A stretch of 7,939 nucleotides of DNA from Sulfuricella sp. GTDB lineage: Bacteria; Pseudomonadota; Gammaproteobacteria; Burkholderiales; Sulfuricellaceae. A program made the position numbers and the translations under genes. The notes beneath the pieces are model-generated. The model was not told where the DNA came from and ran no database searches. It worked only from the letters and a program-made list of their open reading frames with translations. Shown in pieces: positions 1-6,762 of this stretch; position 1 is the first letter of the stretch, and the number at the start of each line of letters is the position of its first letter. Location of the stretch: NCBI GenBank assembly GCA_019911785.1, contig JAIOJM010000118.1:1-7939 (forward strand), written 5' to 3'.

Positions 1-17
1 AGGGGCTGAGTGGTTGT

Positions 18-33
18 GCCGCGCAAGCGCGGC
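18..33. repeat. GC-rich hairpin downstream of guaB
   Basis: A perfect 6-bp inverted repeat, GCCGCG/CGCGGC, encloses the tetranucleotide CAAG. It lies 66 bp past the guaB stop on the guaB transcript. No T-run follows on either strand, so by itself it is not a typical intrinsic terminator. It could stabilise an mRNA 3' end or be a remnant of a dispersed palindromic repeat. Confidence 0.45.
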
Positions 34-40
34 GTATTCT

Positions 41-65
41 AAGAATATTCCGGCAAAGGCCGGAA
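41..65 (-). terminator. Possible terminator of guaB
   Basis: A perfect 7-bp stem (TTCCGGC at 48-54 with GCCGGAA at 59-65) closes a 4-nt loop. On the minus strand the stem is followed by TATTCTT, a moderately U-rich tail. It sits about 35 bp past the guaB stop, which suits an intrinsic terminator or attenuating hairpin. The tail is not a clean U-tract, so partial read-through into a downstream gene such as guaA, if one lies beyond the edge, is possible. Confidence 0.4.
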
Positions 66-67
66 AA

Positions 68-98
68 CCCCTAATCCCTAGCCCCTGCCCCCTAATCC

Positions 99-101
<3 letters not shown>
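68..101 (-). repeat. G-rich direct repeat with quadruplex pattern at the guaB stop
   Basis: On the plus strand the 13-mer CCCCTAATCCCTA occurs twice without mismatch, at 68-80 and 89-101, separated by 8 bp that are also C-rich. Read on the minus strand this gives five G-runs of 3-5 with loops of 2-4 nt, satisfying the usual G3+N1-7 quadruplex pattern. The CTA ending the second copy is the TAG stop codon of guaB, so the repeat begins exactly at the end of the gene and would lie in the guaB mRNA 3' end. Whether the quadruplex forms is inference. Confidence 0.7.
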
Positions 102-1615
<1,514 letters not shown>

Positions 1616-1669
1616 CCAGCTTGTCTAATTTTTATACTTACAAACCATAGACCCGGTACGCTTGGACCA

Positions 1670-1698
1670 TTGACGGGCGTATCGTGAAACGCTATGTT
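1670..1698 (+). promoter_or_regulatory. Predicted sigma70 promoter of the lipoprotein/DUF4124 unit
   Basis: TTGACG at 1670-1675 (five of six matches) and TATGTT at 1693-1698 (four of six) are separated by exactly 17 bp. Transcription would begin around 1704-1706, giving a 5' leader of about 83 nt. It is divergent from the guaB promoter, with the two -35 elements 54 bp apart, leaving room for a shared regulator; I recognise no specific operator there. Confidence 0.5.
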
Positions 1699-1701
1699 TA
1701 G

Positions 1702-1752
1702 CTCGGATGTTTCAAGACCAGCGAGGGCGCGCGTCAATTTGAAGCATCCGGG
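1702..1752 (+). promoter_or_regulatory. Long 5'-UTR stem-loop before the lipoprotein gene
   Basis: Positions 1702-1715 (CTCGGATGTTTCAA) pair along their whole length with 1739-1752 (TTGAAGCATCCGGG): 14 consecutive pairs, two of them G-U wobbles, closing a 23-nt loop. The left arm begins almost exactly at the predicted transcription start and the right arm ends 21 nt before the ribosome binding site. A 5'-terminal stem would protect the mRNA from 5'-end-dependent decay or could carry regulation. No T-run follows, so termination is unlikely. Confidence 0.5.
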
Positions 1753-1787
1753 ATAGCCACACAAAATAAAATCGAGGAGAGCAAAAC

Positions 1788-2117
1788 ATGCGTAACACCC
1801 TTATTACTATCGTCACTTTCGGTTTCTTGCTGCTCGGCGGCTGTCAGAGCAGCGGTACGGCAAAACCTGACTCGGCTGCCGAGGCCGCCAAACCCGCACT
1901 CCCCGAAGAAGCCAGGCAGGCACTCGCCAAGGCCGAAGCCGACGTCAAGGAAGCAAAAGCCCAGAGTGCCCTATGGACCACGGCGCAAGATGCGCTGAAG
2001 AAAGCGCAAGAAGCCGCAGCCAAAGGCGACAGCGCGGCCACCCTGAAGTTTTCCAAAACCGCGAGCGAGCACGCACGCCTGGGATTGGCGCAAAAGGGCT
2101 ACCCCCTAACCAAGTGA
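1788..2117 (+). CDS. Small lipoprotein, SoxXA-binding-protein-like helical domain
   Basis: The 109-residue protein begins with a lipoprotein signal: Arg2, a hydrophobic stretch, and the lipobox LGGC with Cys19 as the lipidation site. Gln at +2 rather than Asp predicts outer-membrane sorting. After a short linker (about 20-38) the mature part is Ala/Lys/Glu-rich and strongly helical (39-104), with a tryptophan (ALWTTAQDALKKAQ) and a GDSAATLKFSKTA segment. That pattern resembles small SoxXA-binding (SoxK-like) and DUF4398 proteins, but no sox gene is nearby, so the specific role is open. GAGGAGA at 1774-1780 supports the start. It is followed after 14 bp by a secreted DUF4124 protein, probably in the same transcript, suggesting an envelope function. 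Confidence is high for a lipoprotein and moderate for the family. Confidence 0.8.
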   Translation: MRNTLITIVTFGFLLLGGCQSSGTAKPDSAAEAAKPALPEEARQALAKAEADVKEAKAQSALWTTAQDALKKAQEAAAKGDSAATLKFSKTASEHARLGLAQKGYPLTK

Positions 2118-2131
2118 TCCAGGTGTAAGCC

Positions 2132-2596
2132 ATGCGGCAACTTCTGACTATCGTTTCGATGCTGGCACTGGCGACCATCGCGCAAGCCGGGGTCACCCGA
2201 TGGGTGGATGCGGAGGGCAAGGTGCATTATTCCGACCAACCCCCGCCGCCCACCGCCAAATCGCAAAAAACCCTGGATCTGAAGGCCAGTCCGGCCTTGC
2301 CCATAGCCGCACCCGACAGCAAGGGCGGAGAAAAAAGCCTGGCGGAGAAGGATCTGGAATCCCGAAAACGCCGGGTTCAGGCGGAAGAAACCGCTGCCAA
2401 ACAAGCCAGGGATCAGGAAGAGGCAAAAAGCAGAAAGGCGAACTGCGAGCAAGCACGCAACCAACTGCAGGCCTTGCAGGAGGGGCAAAGGATCGCCAAA
2501 TTCGACGAAAAAGGCGAACGAGTCTTTCTCGAAGACAGCGACCGCGCGCAAGCCATCGAGGCAGCGAAGAAGACGGTGGATTCCTGGTGCAAATGA
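2132..2596 (+). CDS. DUF4124 domain-containing secreted protein
   Basis: The 154-residue protein of unknown function has a signal peptide (residues 1-19, cleavage after AQA). The mature protein starts directly with the DUF4124 signature VTRWVDAEGKVHYSDQPPPP (21-40), a small beta module common in proteobacterial envelope proteins. A charged, probably helical linker (about 65-105) follows. The C-terminal part contains Cys105 and Cys153, positioned as in other family members and able to form a periplasmic disulfide, with the intervening segment RIAKFDEKGERVFLEDSDRA. The gene lies 14 bp after the lipoprotein gene and has only a weak ribosome binding site, consistent with translation as the second gene of an operon. 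It is convergent with rnfH, with six bases between the stop codons. Family assignment is good; no function is claimed. Confidence 0.85.
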   Translation: MRQLLTIVSMLALATIAQAGVTRWVDAEGKVHYSDQPPPPTAKSQKTLDLKASPALPIAAPDSKGGEKSLAEKDLESRKRRVQAEETAAKQARDQEEAKSRKANCEQARNQLQALQEGQRIAKFDEKGERVFLEDSDRAQAIEAAKKTVDSWCK

Positions 2597-2602
2597 GTTG
2601 AA

Positions 2603-2929
2603 TCAGGCTGGGGCCGCCTCGGCGTCTCCGGCTTCCTTCTTCGTTTCCTTGCCTTCTGCCGCACGTTTCTTGCGGATTTCCTTCGGATCGGCAATCAGCG
2701 GCCTGTAAATCTCGATTCGATCCTTATCCCGGAGCACGGCGTCAAGCTTGGCTAGCTTGCCGTAAATCCCCACCTTGGCGCTGGCCAGGTCAATTTCCGG
2801 AAAATCCCGCAGGATGCCGGACCTCTCAATCGCCTCGGATACCACAGCACCCGGCCTTATCTTCAAGGACAATATCTCCTGTTTATGCGGCAGGGCATAC
2901 GTCACTTCCACCGAAATATCTTCACTCAT
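2603..2929 (-). CDS. rnfH: RnfH family protein (RatB-like)
   Basis: The 108-residue protein belongs to the RnfH/RatB family of small beta-grasp (ubiquitin-like) proteins. Typical features are the start SVEVTYALPHKQEILSLKI, the segment VSEAIERSGIL, KVGIYGKLAKLDAVLRDKDRIEIYRPLIADPKEIRKKRA near residues 52-90, and a charged Lys/Glu/Ala-rich tail. The biochemical role is not settled: RnfH was named from rnf clusters, while in E. coli the homologue is called RatB and proposed as partner of RatA. The start codon overlaps the ratA stop by four bases (ATGA), so the two are translationally coupled. No rnf genes are present here, so a link to the Rnf complex is not supported by context. Confidence 0.9.
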   Translation of the reverse strand: MSEDISVEVTYALPHKQEILSLKIRPGAVVSEAIERSGILRDFPEIDLASAKVGIYGKLAKLDAVLRDKDRIEIYRPLIADPKEIRKKRAAEGKETKKEAGDAEAAPA

Positions 2930-3363
2930 GGCTCACCATAGATGATTGCTGCACGTTGAACGAACGCTTCGACAAAGCTGTTTGCGATATGCCCGAAAAC
3001 CGGACTGACCAGTTTCTCCATGATCTTGCTTGAGAATTCATAATGGAGCTTAAACTCGATCTTGCAGGCCGTCTCGTCCAGTTCGACAAATTTCCAACTG
3101 CCCTCAAGATGGCTGAACGGGCCGTGGCGGAACTTCATTTCGATCAGGTGCGGCGCCTGCCGAATGTTTTCGGTAGCGAAACTCTGCCTGATATGATGAT
3201 AGTCGATATGCACCGTCGCTTCGAGCGCTTCGTCGCTGTGCCGCTGCACCTCCGTCCCGCCGCACCAGGGGAGGAAATTCGGATAATCCTCGATCCGATC
3301 GACCAGCACGAACATTTGCCGTGCCGAGTAAAAAACCAGCACGGATTTTTCCACAACTATCAT
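2926..3363 (-). CDS. ratA: RatA / Coq10-like START-domain protein
   Basis: The 145-residue protein has the length and layout of the polyketide-cyclase/START family related to yeast Coq10 and E. coli RatA. It opens with VVEKSVLVFYSARQMFVLVD, followed by YPNFLPWCGG (27-36) and GPFSHLEGSWKF (81-92), then a C-terminal amphipathic helix with FGHIANSFVEAFVQRA. These proteins bind a lipid such as ubiquinone in a hydrophobic cavity and support respiratory quinone function. E. coli RatA was also reported to block 70S ribosome assembly, hence its toxin name. Given the single-copy, conserved position beside smpB, the quinone-related role seems likelier. It is divergent from smpB with 61 bp between the starts and translationally coupled to rnfH by an ATGA overlap. 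No strong Shine-Dalgarno sequence precedes the start, but the N-terminus matches the family. Confidence 0.92.
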   Translation of the reverse strand: MIVVEKSVLVFYSARQMFVLVDRIEDYPNFLPWCGGTEVQRHSDEALEATVHIDYHHIRQSFATENIRQAPHLIEMKFRHGPFSHLEGSWKFVELDETACKIEFKLHYEFSSKIMEKLVSPVFGHIANSFVEAFVQRAAIIYGEP

Positions 3364-3424
3364 TCAGTCTGCCGCTATCAAAAACTGTTAAAATACACGA
3401 TTTCCCAGAGAAACTCACCTGCCG

Positions 3425-3868
3425 ATGAGCATCGCGCAAAACAAAAAAGCCTTTCACGACTACTTCATCGAGGAAAAGTATGAAGCCGGCATCGTCCTTG
3501 ACGGCTGGGAGGTCAAGGCCATCCGCGCCGGGCGTACGCAACTCAAGGAAGCCTACGTCATCATCCGCGGCGGCGAACTCTATCTGCTCGGCTGCCATAT
3601 CAGTCCGCTGCCGACTGCCTCCACCCACATCAACCCCGACCCGGTGCGCACCCGCAAGCTGCTGCTGCATGCCGAGGAAATCAGCAAGCTGATCGGCAAG
3701 GTGGAGCGTGCCGGTTACACCCTCGTGCCGCTGGACATGCATTTCGTCCGTGGCCGCATCAAGCTGGAAATCGGCCTGGCCAAGGGCAAAAAGCAGCACG
3801 ACAAGCGCGAAGCCGAAAAAGAGAAGGACTGGCAGCGCGAAAAACATCGCCTGTTGCGGAACAAATAA
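3425..3868 (+). CDS. smpB: SsrA-binding protein SmpB
   Basis: SmpB binds tmRNA and delivers it with EF-Tu to stalled ribosomes for trans-translation. The 147-residue protein has an OB-fold with the family signatures [12 protein letters not shown] (6-17), [11 protein letters not shown] (27-37), the [17 protein letters not shown] block, and the basic tail [11 protein letters not shown] (118-128), whose helix mimics the codon-anticodon region in the decoding centre. The strand usually reading like YxKNGR is HFVRGR here (106-111), a local substitution away from the two main RNA-contact motifs. The start gives the usual betaproteobacterial N-terminus, although the leader lacks an obvious Shine-Dalgarno sequence. 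An AT-rich TTAAAAT at 3388-3394 could serve as a -10 region, with no convincing -35. No ssrA gene is visible in the window. Confidence 0.97.
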   Translation: MSIAQNKKAFHDYFIEEKYEAGIVLDGWEVKAIRAGRTQLKEAYVIIRGGELYLLGCHISPLPTASTHINPDPVRTRKLLLHAEEISKLIGKVERAGYTLVPLDMHFVRGRIKLEIGLAKGKKQHDKREAEKEKDWQREKHRLLRNK

Positions 3869-3886
3869 CCTAAAAAAACAGTTCAG

Positions 3887-4004
3887 CCACGGATTAACAC
3901 GGATTCACACAGATTATCAAGGAATTACCGATCTCGCCCCAACCATCTTCTGGGTAAGGCGTGAATCCTCAACAACACATTGTTTTATCTGTGTTAATCT
4001 GTGG
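3887..4004. repeat. Inverted-repeat element built from a decamer
   Basis: The left side contains three tandem 10-bp units: CACGGATTAA (3888-3897), CACGGATTCA (3898-3907) and CACAGATTAT (3908-3917). The right side contains two inverted units at 3984-3993 and 3994-4003 (CACAGATAAA and CACAGATTAA when reversed). The outer arms 3887-3903 and 3988-4004 match at 15 of 17 positions; both mismatches are G-T, so the RNA stem is fully paired. Alternative internal stems are GGATTCAC/GTGAATCC (3901-3908/3961-3968) and TTACC/GGTAA (3925-3929/3953-3957). Intergenic repeats built from similar CACAGATTAA-like decamers are, from memory, common in proteobacterial genomes. It occupies nearly the whole smpB-mobB gap and may terminate smpB transcription or mark an insertion. 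Confidence 0.75.
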
Positions 4005-4006
4005 AT

Positions 4007-4014
4007 AAAAGAGG
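4007..4014 (+). promoter_or_regulatory. Ribosome binding site fixing the mobB start
   Basis: AAAAGAGG ends 8 bases before the ATG at 4023. It lies immediately next to the right arm of the inverted-repeat element and overlaps none of the paired arm (which ends at 4004). It argues against the longer in-frame reading that begins inside smpB. Confidence 0.6.
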
Positions 4015-4022
4015 TTTGCAGA

Positions 4023-4526
4023 ATGAAAGTCTTCGGATTCGCCGGTTACTCGGGCAGCGGCAAAACCACCCTGATCGAGCAGCTGATCCCGCTGTTCTTG
4101 GCGCAAGGGCTGAAGGTATCCCTGATCAAGCATACCCACCATGATTTCCCCATCGACCAGCCGGGCAAGGACTCCTACCGTCACCGCACCGCGGGCTGCA
4201 GCGAGGTGATGGTGACTTCGCAATATCGCTGGGCATTGGTTCATGAGCTGCGCGACGAGCCGGAACCGGGGCTGAAAGAACAACTGGCGCGACTGGCGCC
4301 CTGCGATCTGGTGCTGGTCGAAAGCTTCAAGAACGAAGCGATTGCCAAACTGGAGGTGCACCGCACTGTCCTCGGCAAGCCGTTGCTTTTTCCCCGGGAC
4401 CCGAACATCGTCGCCATCGCCAGCGACCTTCCGCTGGAAACGTCGCTGCCCCAGTTCAGGCTGGACCAGCCTGAAAAAATCGCCGAATTTATCTTGCAAC
4501 AAACAGGTCTTGTGAAAAATGGATAA
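4023..4526 (+). CDS. mobB: Molybdopterin-guanine dinucleotide biosynthesis accessory protein MobB
   Basis: MobB is a GTP-binding accessory protein that aids MobA or carries Moco in late molybdenum cofactor synthesis. From the chosen ATG the protein has 167 residues, the usual size. Residues 8-16 form the P-loop GYSGSGKTT right after the first beta strand, followed by the conserved KHTHHDF and the GKDSYRHRTAG segment, then LVLVESFKNEAIAKLEVHR. The reading frame stays open for 105 codons upstream through the repeat element and into smpB, but the ATG at 4023 is preferred: it places the P-loop in the normal position and is preceded by AAAAGAGG at 4007-4014. Its end overlaps the moeA start by 8 bp. 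It is the first gene of a four-gene Moco operon; its promoter must lie in or near the repeat. Confidence 0.94.
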   Translation: MKVFGFAGYSGSGKTTLIEQLIPLFLAQGLKVSLIKHTHHDFPIDQPGKDSYRHRTAGCSEVMVTSQYRWALVHELRDEPEPGLKEQLARLAPCDLVLVESFKNEAIAKLEVHRTVLGKPLLFPRDPNIVAIASDLPLETSLPQFRLDQPEKIAEFILQQTGLVKNG

Positions 4527-5739
4527 GAAACAGAACATGCTCAGCGCCGACGAGGCGTTGTCCTTTCTGCTGGCACGAGTGAGGCCAGCAAACAAAACCG
4601 AACAGATCGCCACGGCCGAGGCGCTGGGGCGGGTACTTGCCGAGCGCCTCACTTCGGCGGTCAACGTTCCTCCGCTGGACAACAGCGCCATGGATGGCTA
4701 CGCCGTGCGAATCGCCGACCTCATCAACGCGTCGACCCGGCTGCGGGTGACTCAGCGCATCCCAGCCGGCACGGTCGGGCAGCCGCTGGAAGCCGGCCAA
4801 GCCGCCAGGATCTTCACCGGGGCGCCGGTGCCGGCAGGCTGTGACGCGGTGGTGATGCAGGAATATTGCGGGGTCGAAGGCGACACGGTGACCGTCAGCA
4901 AACCTCCAAAAATGGGCGAGAATATCCGCCGCTCCGGCGAGGACATCGCCGCCGGAGCCGAGATTCTTCCCGCCGGCATCCGGCTACGCCCGCAGGAAAT
5001 GGGGCTGGCCGCATCGGTCGGCATTGCAAGCCTGCTGGTTTACCGCAAGCTGAAAGTCGCCACATTCTTTACCGGCGACGAAATCGTCATGCCCGGGGAG
5101 CCGCTCAAGCCAGGCCAGATCTACAATTCCAACCGCTTCGTGCTGACCGGCCTGCTGCAGGCGCTGGGCTGCAAAGTCGTTGATCTGGGGATCGTGCCGG
5201 ACGACTTCGCCGCCACCGTGAAGGTGCTCGAAACCGCCGCCGGAGCGGATCTGATCATCACCAGCGGCGGCGTCTCCGTGGGCGAGGAAGACCATGTCAA
5301 AGCCGCGGTGGAAGCCGTAGGCAAGCTCGATTTGTGGAAAATCGCGATCAAACCGGGCAAGCCGCTGGCCTTTGGCGAGGTTGGCAAGGTGCCTTTCATC
5401 GGCCTGCCGGGCAATCCGGTCTCGGCATTTGTCACCTTTTGCCTGTTCGTGCGACCCTTCATTTTGCGCAGCCAGGGCATTACCGCCACTGCCCCGCAAG
5501 CCTTCTCGCTGAAGGCCGATTTCGACTGGCTGAAACCCGACAAGCGCCGCGAGTTTCTGCGCGCCCGGCTGCACACGGCGGAAAATGGCGAAGTTGGAGT
5601 CCAGCTCTACCCGCACCAGGGTTCCGGCGTCCTGACCTCCACCGTCTGGGCCGATGGCCTGGTGGAAGTGCCGGAAGGGACATCGATCCATCGTGGCGAT
5701 ACCGTCAAGTTCCTTCCTTTCACCGGATTGCTCAACTAA
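4519..5739 (+). CDS. moeA: Molybdopterin molybdotransferase MoeA
   Basis: MoeA hydrolyses adenylylated molybdopterin and inserts molybdate to give active Moco. The 406-residue protein is full length. Conserved residues fall at the same numbers as in E. coli MoeA up to residue 228: Asp59 in PPLDNSAMDGYA, Thr100 in RIFTGAPVP, Asp142 in RRSGEDI, Glu188 in FTGDEIVMPGEPL and Asp228. The MPT-binding SGGVSVGEEDH motif (249-259) and IKPGKPLAFG plus GLPGNPVSAFVTF follow, and the C-terminal domain IV runs from about residue 330. The start codon lies inside the last codons of mobB (8-bp overlap), implying translational coupling. moaD follows after 15 bp. No frame disruption or missing catalytic residue is seen. 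Eukaryotic relatives carry this as the gephyrin E domain. Confidence 0.97.
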   Translation: MDKKQNMLSADEALSFLLARVRPANKTEQIATAEALGRVLAERLTSAVNVPPLDNSAMDGYAVRIADLINASTRLRVTQRIPAGTVGQPLEAGQAARIFTGAPVPAGCDAVVMQEYCGVEGDTVTVSKPPKMGENIRRSGEDIAAGAEILPAGIRLRPQEMGLAASVGIASLLVYRKLKVATFFTGDEIVMPGEPLKPGQIYNSNRFVLTGLLQALGCKVVDLGIVPDDFAATVKVLETAAGADLIITSGGVSVGEEDHVKAAVEAVGKLDLWKIAIKPGKPLAFGEVGKVPFIGLPGNPVSAFVTFCLFVRPFILRSQGITATAPQAFSLKADFDWLKPDKRREFLRARLHTAENGEVGVQLYPHQGSGVLTSTVWADGLVEVPEGTSIHRGDTVKFLPFTGLLN

Positions 5740-5754
5740 CAGGAGGAAGCCCGC

Positions 5755-6009
5755 ATGATCACCCTGCTTTATTTCGCCCGGCTACGCGAAGCCTTCGGCC
5801 TTTCCTCGGAGCAGGCGAACCTGCCCGCCGATGTCGCCGATGTCCGATCGCTGACTGAATGGCTGCGCCAGCGCGGCGGCGCATGGCAGGAAGAGCTTGC
5901 CCAGGACAGACCGGTGCGCGTGGCCGTCAACCAGGACATGGCCGACCCGGATACCGCCGTGTGTGACGGCGATGAAGTCGCTTTCTTCCCACCCGTGACG
6001 GGAGGCTGA
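5755..6009 (+). CDS. moaD: Molybdopterin synthase small (sulfur carrier) subunit MoaD
   Basis: MoaD is a ubiquitin-like sulfur carrier. Its C-terminal glycine is adenylylated by MoeB and converted to a thiocarboxylate, which donates sulfur to the dithiolene of molybdopterin within the MoaE complex. The 84-residue protein has the family start ITLLYFARLREAFGL, the beta-grasp segment VRVAVNQDMADPDTAVCDGDEVAFFPPVTGG, and the required terminal Gly-Gly directly before the stop. A strong AGGAGG (5741-5746) lies 8 bases upstream of the ATG. It is followed by moaE with one base between stop and start, as expected for subunits made in equal amounts. moeB, needed for its activation, is not in the window. 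Confidence 0.96.
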   Translation: MITLLYFARLREAFGLSSEQANLPADVADVRSLTEWLRQRGGAWQEELAQDRPVRVAVNQDMADPDTAVCDGDEVAFFPPVTGG

Positions 6010-6010
6010 A

Positions 6011-6472
6011 ATGCCGGTACGGATTCAAACCGAAGATTTCGACCTCGGCGCGGAAATCCTCAATCTGCGCCGGGGCAATACCGGCATCGGCGCAGTCGCC
6101 AGCTTCGTCGGCCTGGTGCGCGATCTGGATCACAGTACCACGGTTACTGAAATGACCCTGGAACACTATCCCGGCATGACGGAAAAAGCATTGGCCGAAA
6201 TCGTGGAGGAAGCGAAGCGGCGCTGGAATATCATCGATGCGCTGGTGATCCACCGCATTGGCCCGCTCAAACCCACGGATCAAATCGTGCTGGTAGCGGT
6301 CAGCAGCGCGCATCGTGGCGACGCCTTCGCCGCCTGCGAATTCATCATGGATTACCTGAAGACCCGGGCACCGTTCTGGAAGAAAGAACAGACCGAAGCG
6401 GGCGCACATTGGGTGGACGCGCGTGAAAGTGACGAAACTGCTGCACAACGCTGGACTGCGCCATCAGCCTGA
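6011..6472 (+). CDS. moaE: Molybdopterin synthase catalytic subunit MoaE
   Basis: MoaE converts cyclic pyranopterin monophosphate to molybdopterin using two MoaD thiocarboxylates. The 153-residue protein matches family size and carries IGAVASFVGLVRD (26-38), LEHYPGMTEKAL, IHRIGPL (80-86), VAVSSAHRGDAFAACEFIMDYLK and TRAPFWKKE. The active-site lysines equivalent to E. coli Lys119 and Lys126 should be Lys117 and Lys124. The C-terminal WVDARESDETAAQRW is also typical. GGGAGG, within the last codons of moaD, is the ribosome binding site. It is the last gene of the operon and converges with iscX; its TGA stop is part of the outer arm of an inverted repeat. Confidence 0.97.
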   Translation: MPVRIQTEDFDLGAEILNLRRGNTGIGAVASFVGLVRDLDHSTTVTEMTLEHYPGMTEKALAEIVEEAKRRWNIIDALVIHRIGPLKPTDQIVLVAVSSAHRGDAFAACEFIMDYLKTRAPFWKKEQTEAGAHWVDARESDETAAQRWTAPSA

Positions 6473-6559
6473 TTCACCCGGGTTAACAGGGGAGAAGGCG
6501 TTTTATCGAAGAGCGAAAAATCGCCTGTTATATCAAGGTGATGCTGGGGAAGTGAATCA
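6470..6559. terminator. Inverted-repeat intergenic region between convergent moaE and iscX, likely shared terminator
   Basis: Outer arms TGATTCAC (6470-6477) and GTGAATCA (6552-6559) are perfect 8-bp complements and contain the stop codons of moaE and iscX. Inside them TAACAGG (6484-6490) pairs perfectly with CCTGTTA (6524-6530). An inner hairpin at 6496-6526 pairs AGGCG with CGCCT and, after a mismatch, TTT.TCG with CGA.AAA. The middle and inner stems share 6524-6526, so they are alternatives. T-runs (TTTT at 6501-6504; AAAAA at 6516-6520, read as T on the minus strand) lie within the stem rather than after it. A bidirectional terminator for the two converging operons is the simplest reading; efficiency cannot be judged by eye. 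Confidence 0.5.
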
Positions 6560-6751
6560 TTCGGTCTCGTCTATCCAGGCCATCTGGATCGCTTCGAGAA
6601 TTTTCTCGCTGGATTTGTTCGGGTCGTCATCAAAACCTGCCAATTCGGTAACCCAGCGGTGCAAATCGGTAAAGCGGACATAGCGGGGGTCCACTTCGGG
6701 AAATTGTTCGTAAAGCTCGATGGCAATATCCAGCGTATCGGTCCACTTCAT
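6557..6751 (-). CDS. iscX: Fe-S cluster assembly protein IscX
   Basis: IscX is a small acidic protein that binds the cysteine desulfurase IscS, competes with frataxin (CyaY) for that surface, and modulates cluster assembly in an iron-dependent way. The 64-residue sequence is nearly full family length (66 in E. coli) and shows MKWTDTLDIAIELYEQFPEVDP, VRFTDLHRWV and the acidic LAGFDDDP followed by a helix ending EAIQMAWIDE. The gene lies 11 bp downstream of fdx as the terminal member of the ISC operon, with a good GGAGGG ribosome binding site. Its stop codon lies in the inverted repeat shared with moaE. Confidence 0.95.
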   Translation of the reverse strand: MKWTDTLDIAIELYEQFPEVDPRYVRFTDLHRWVTELAGFDDDPNKSSEKILEAIQMAWIDETE

Positions 6752-6762
6752 GATGCCCTCCG

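Noticed and set aside
3364..3424. Clear sigma70 promoters for ratA and smpB
   Set aside because: TTAAAAT at 3388-3394 could be a -10 element for smpB, but no acceptable -35 occurs at a suitable distance on either strand, so no promoter feature is listed.
3888..4003. CRISPR array from the repeated decamers
   Set aside because: The units are only 10 bp, tandem without spacers, and inverted on the right side; there are no cas genes.
3869..4022. Possible Moco riboswitch before mobB
   Set aside because: The region is dominated by the simple decamer inverted repeat; I cannot see the multi-stem architecture of the Moco RNA motif.
3869..4022. tmRNA gene ssrA next to smpB
   Set aside because: No tRNA-like acceptor with CCA end and no tag reading frame are visible in the gap.
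3969..4691. Minus-strand open frame of 240 codons across the repeat, mobB and moeA
   Set aside because: It runs antisense to two confidently identified genes and into the repeat, with no recognisable motif.
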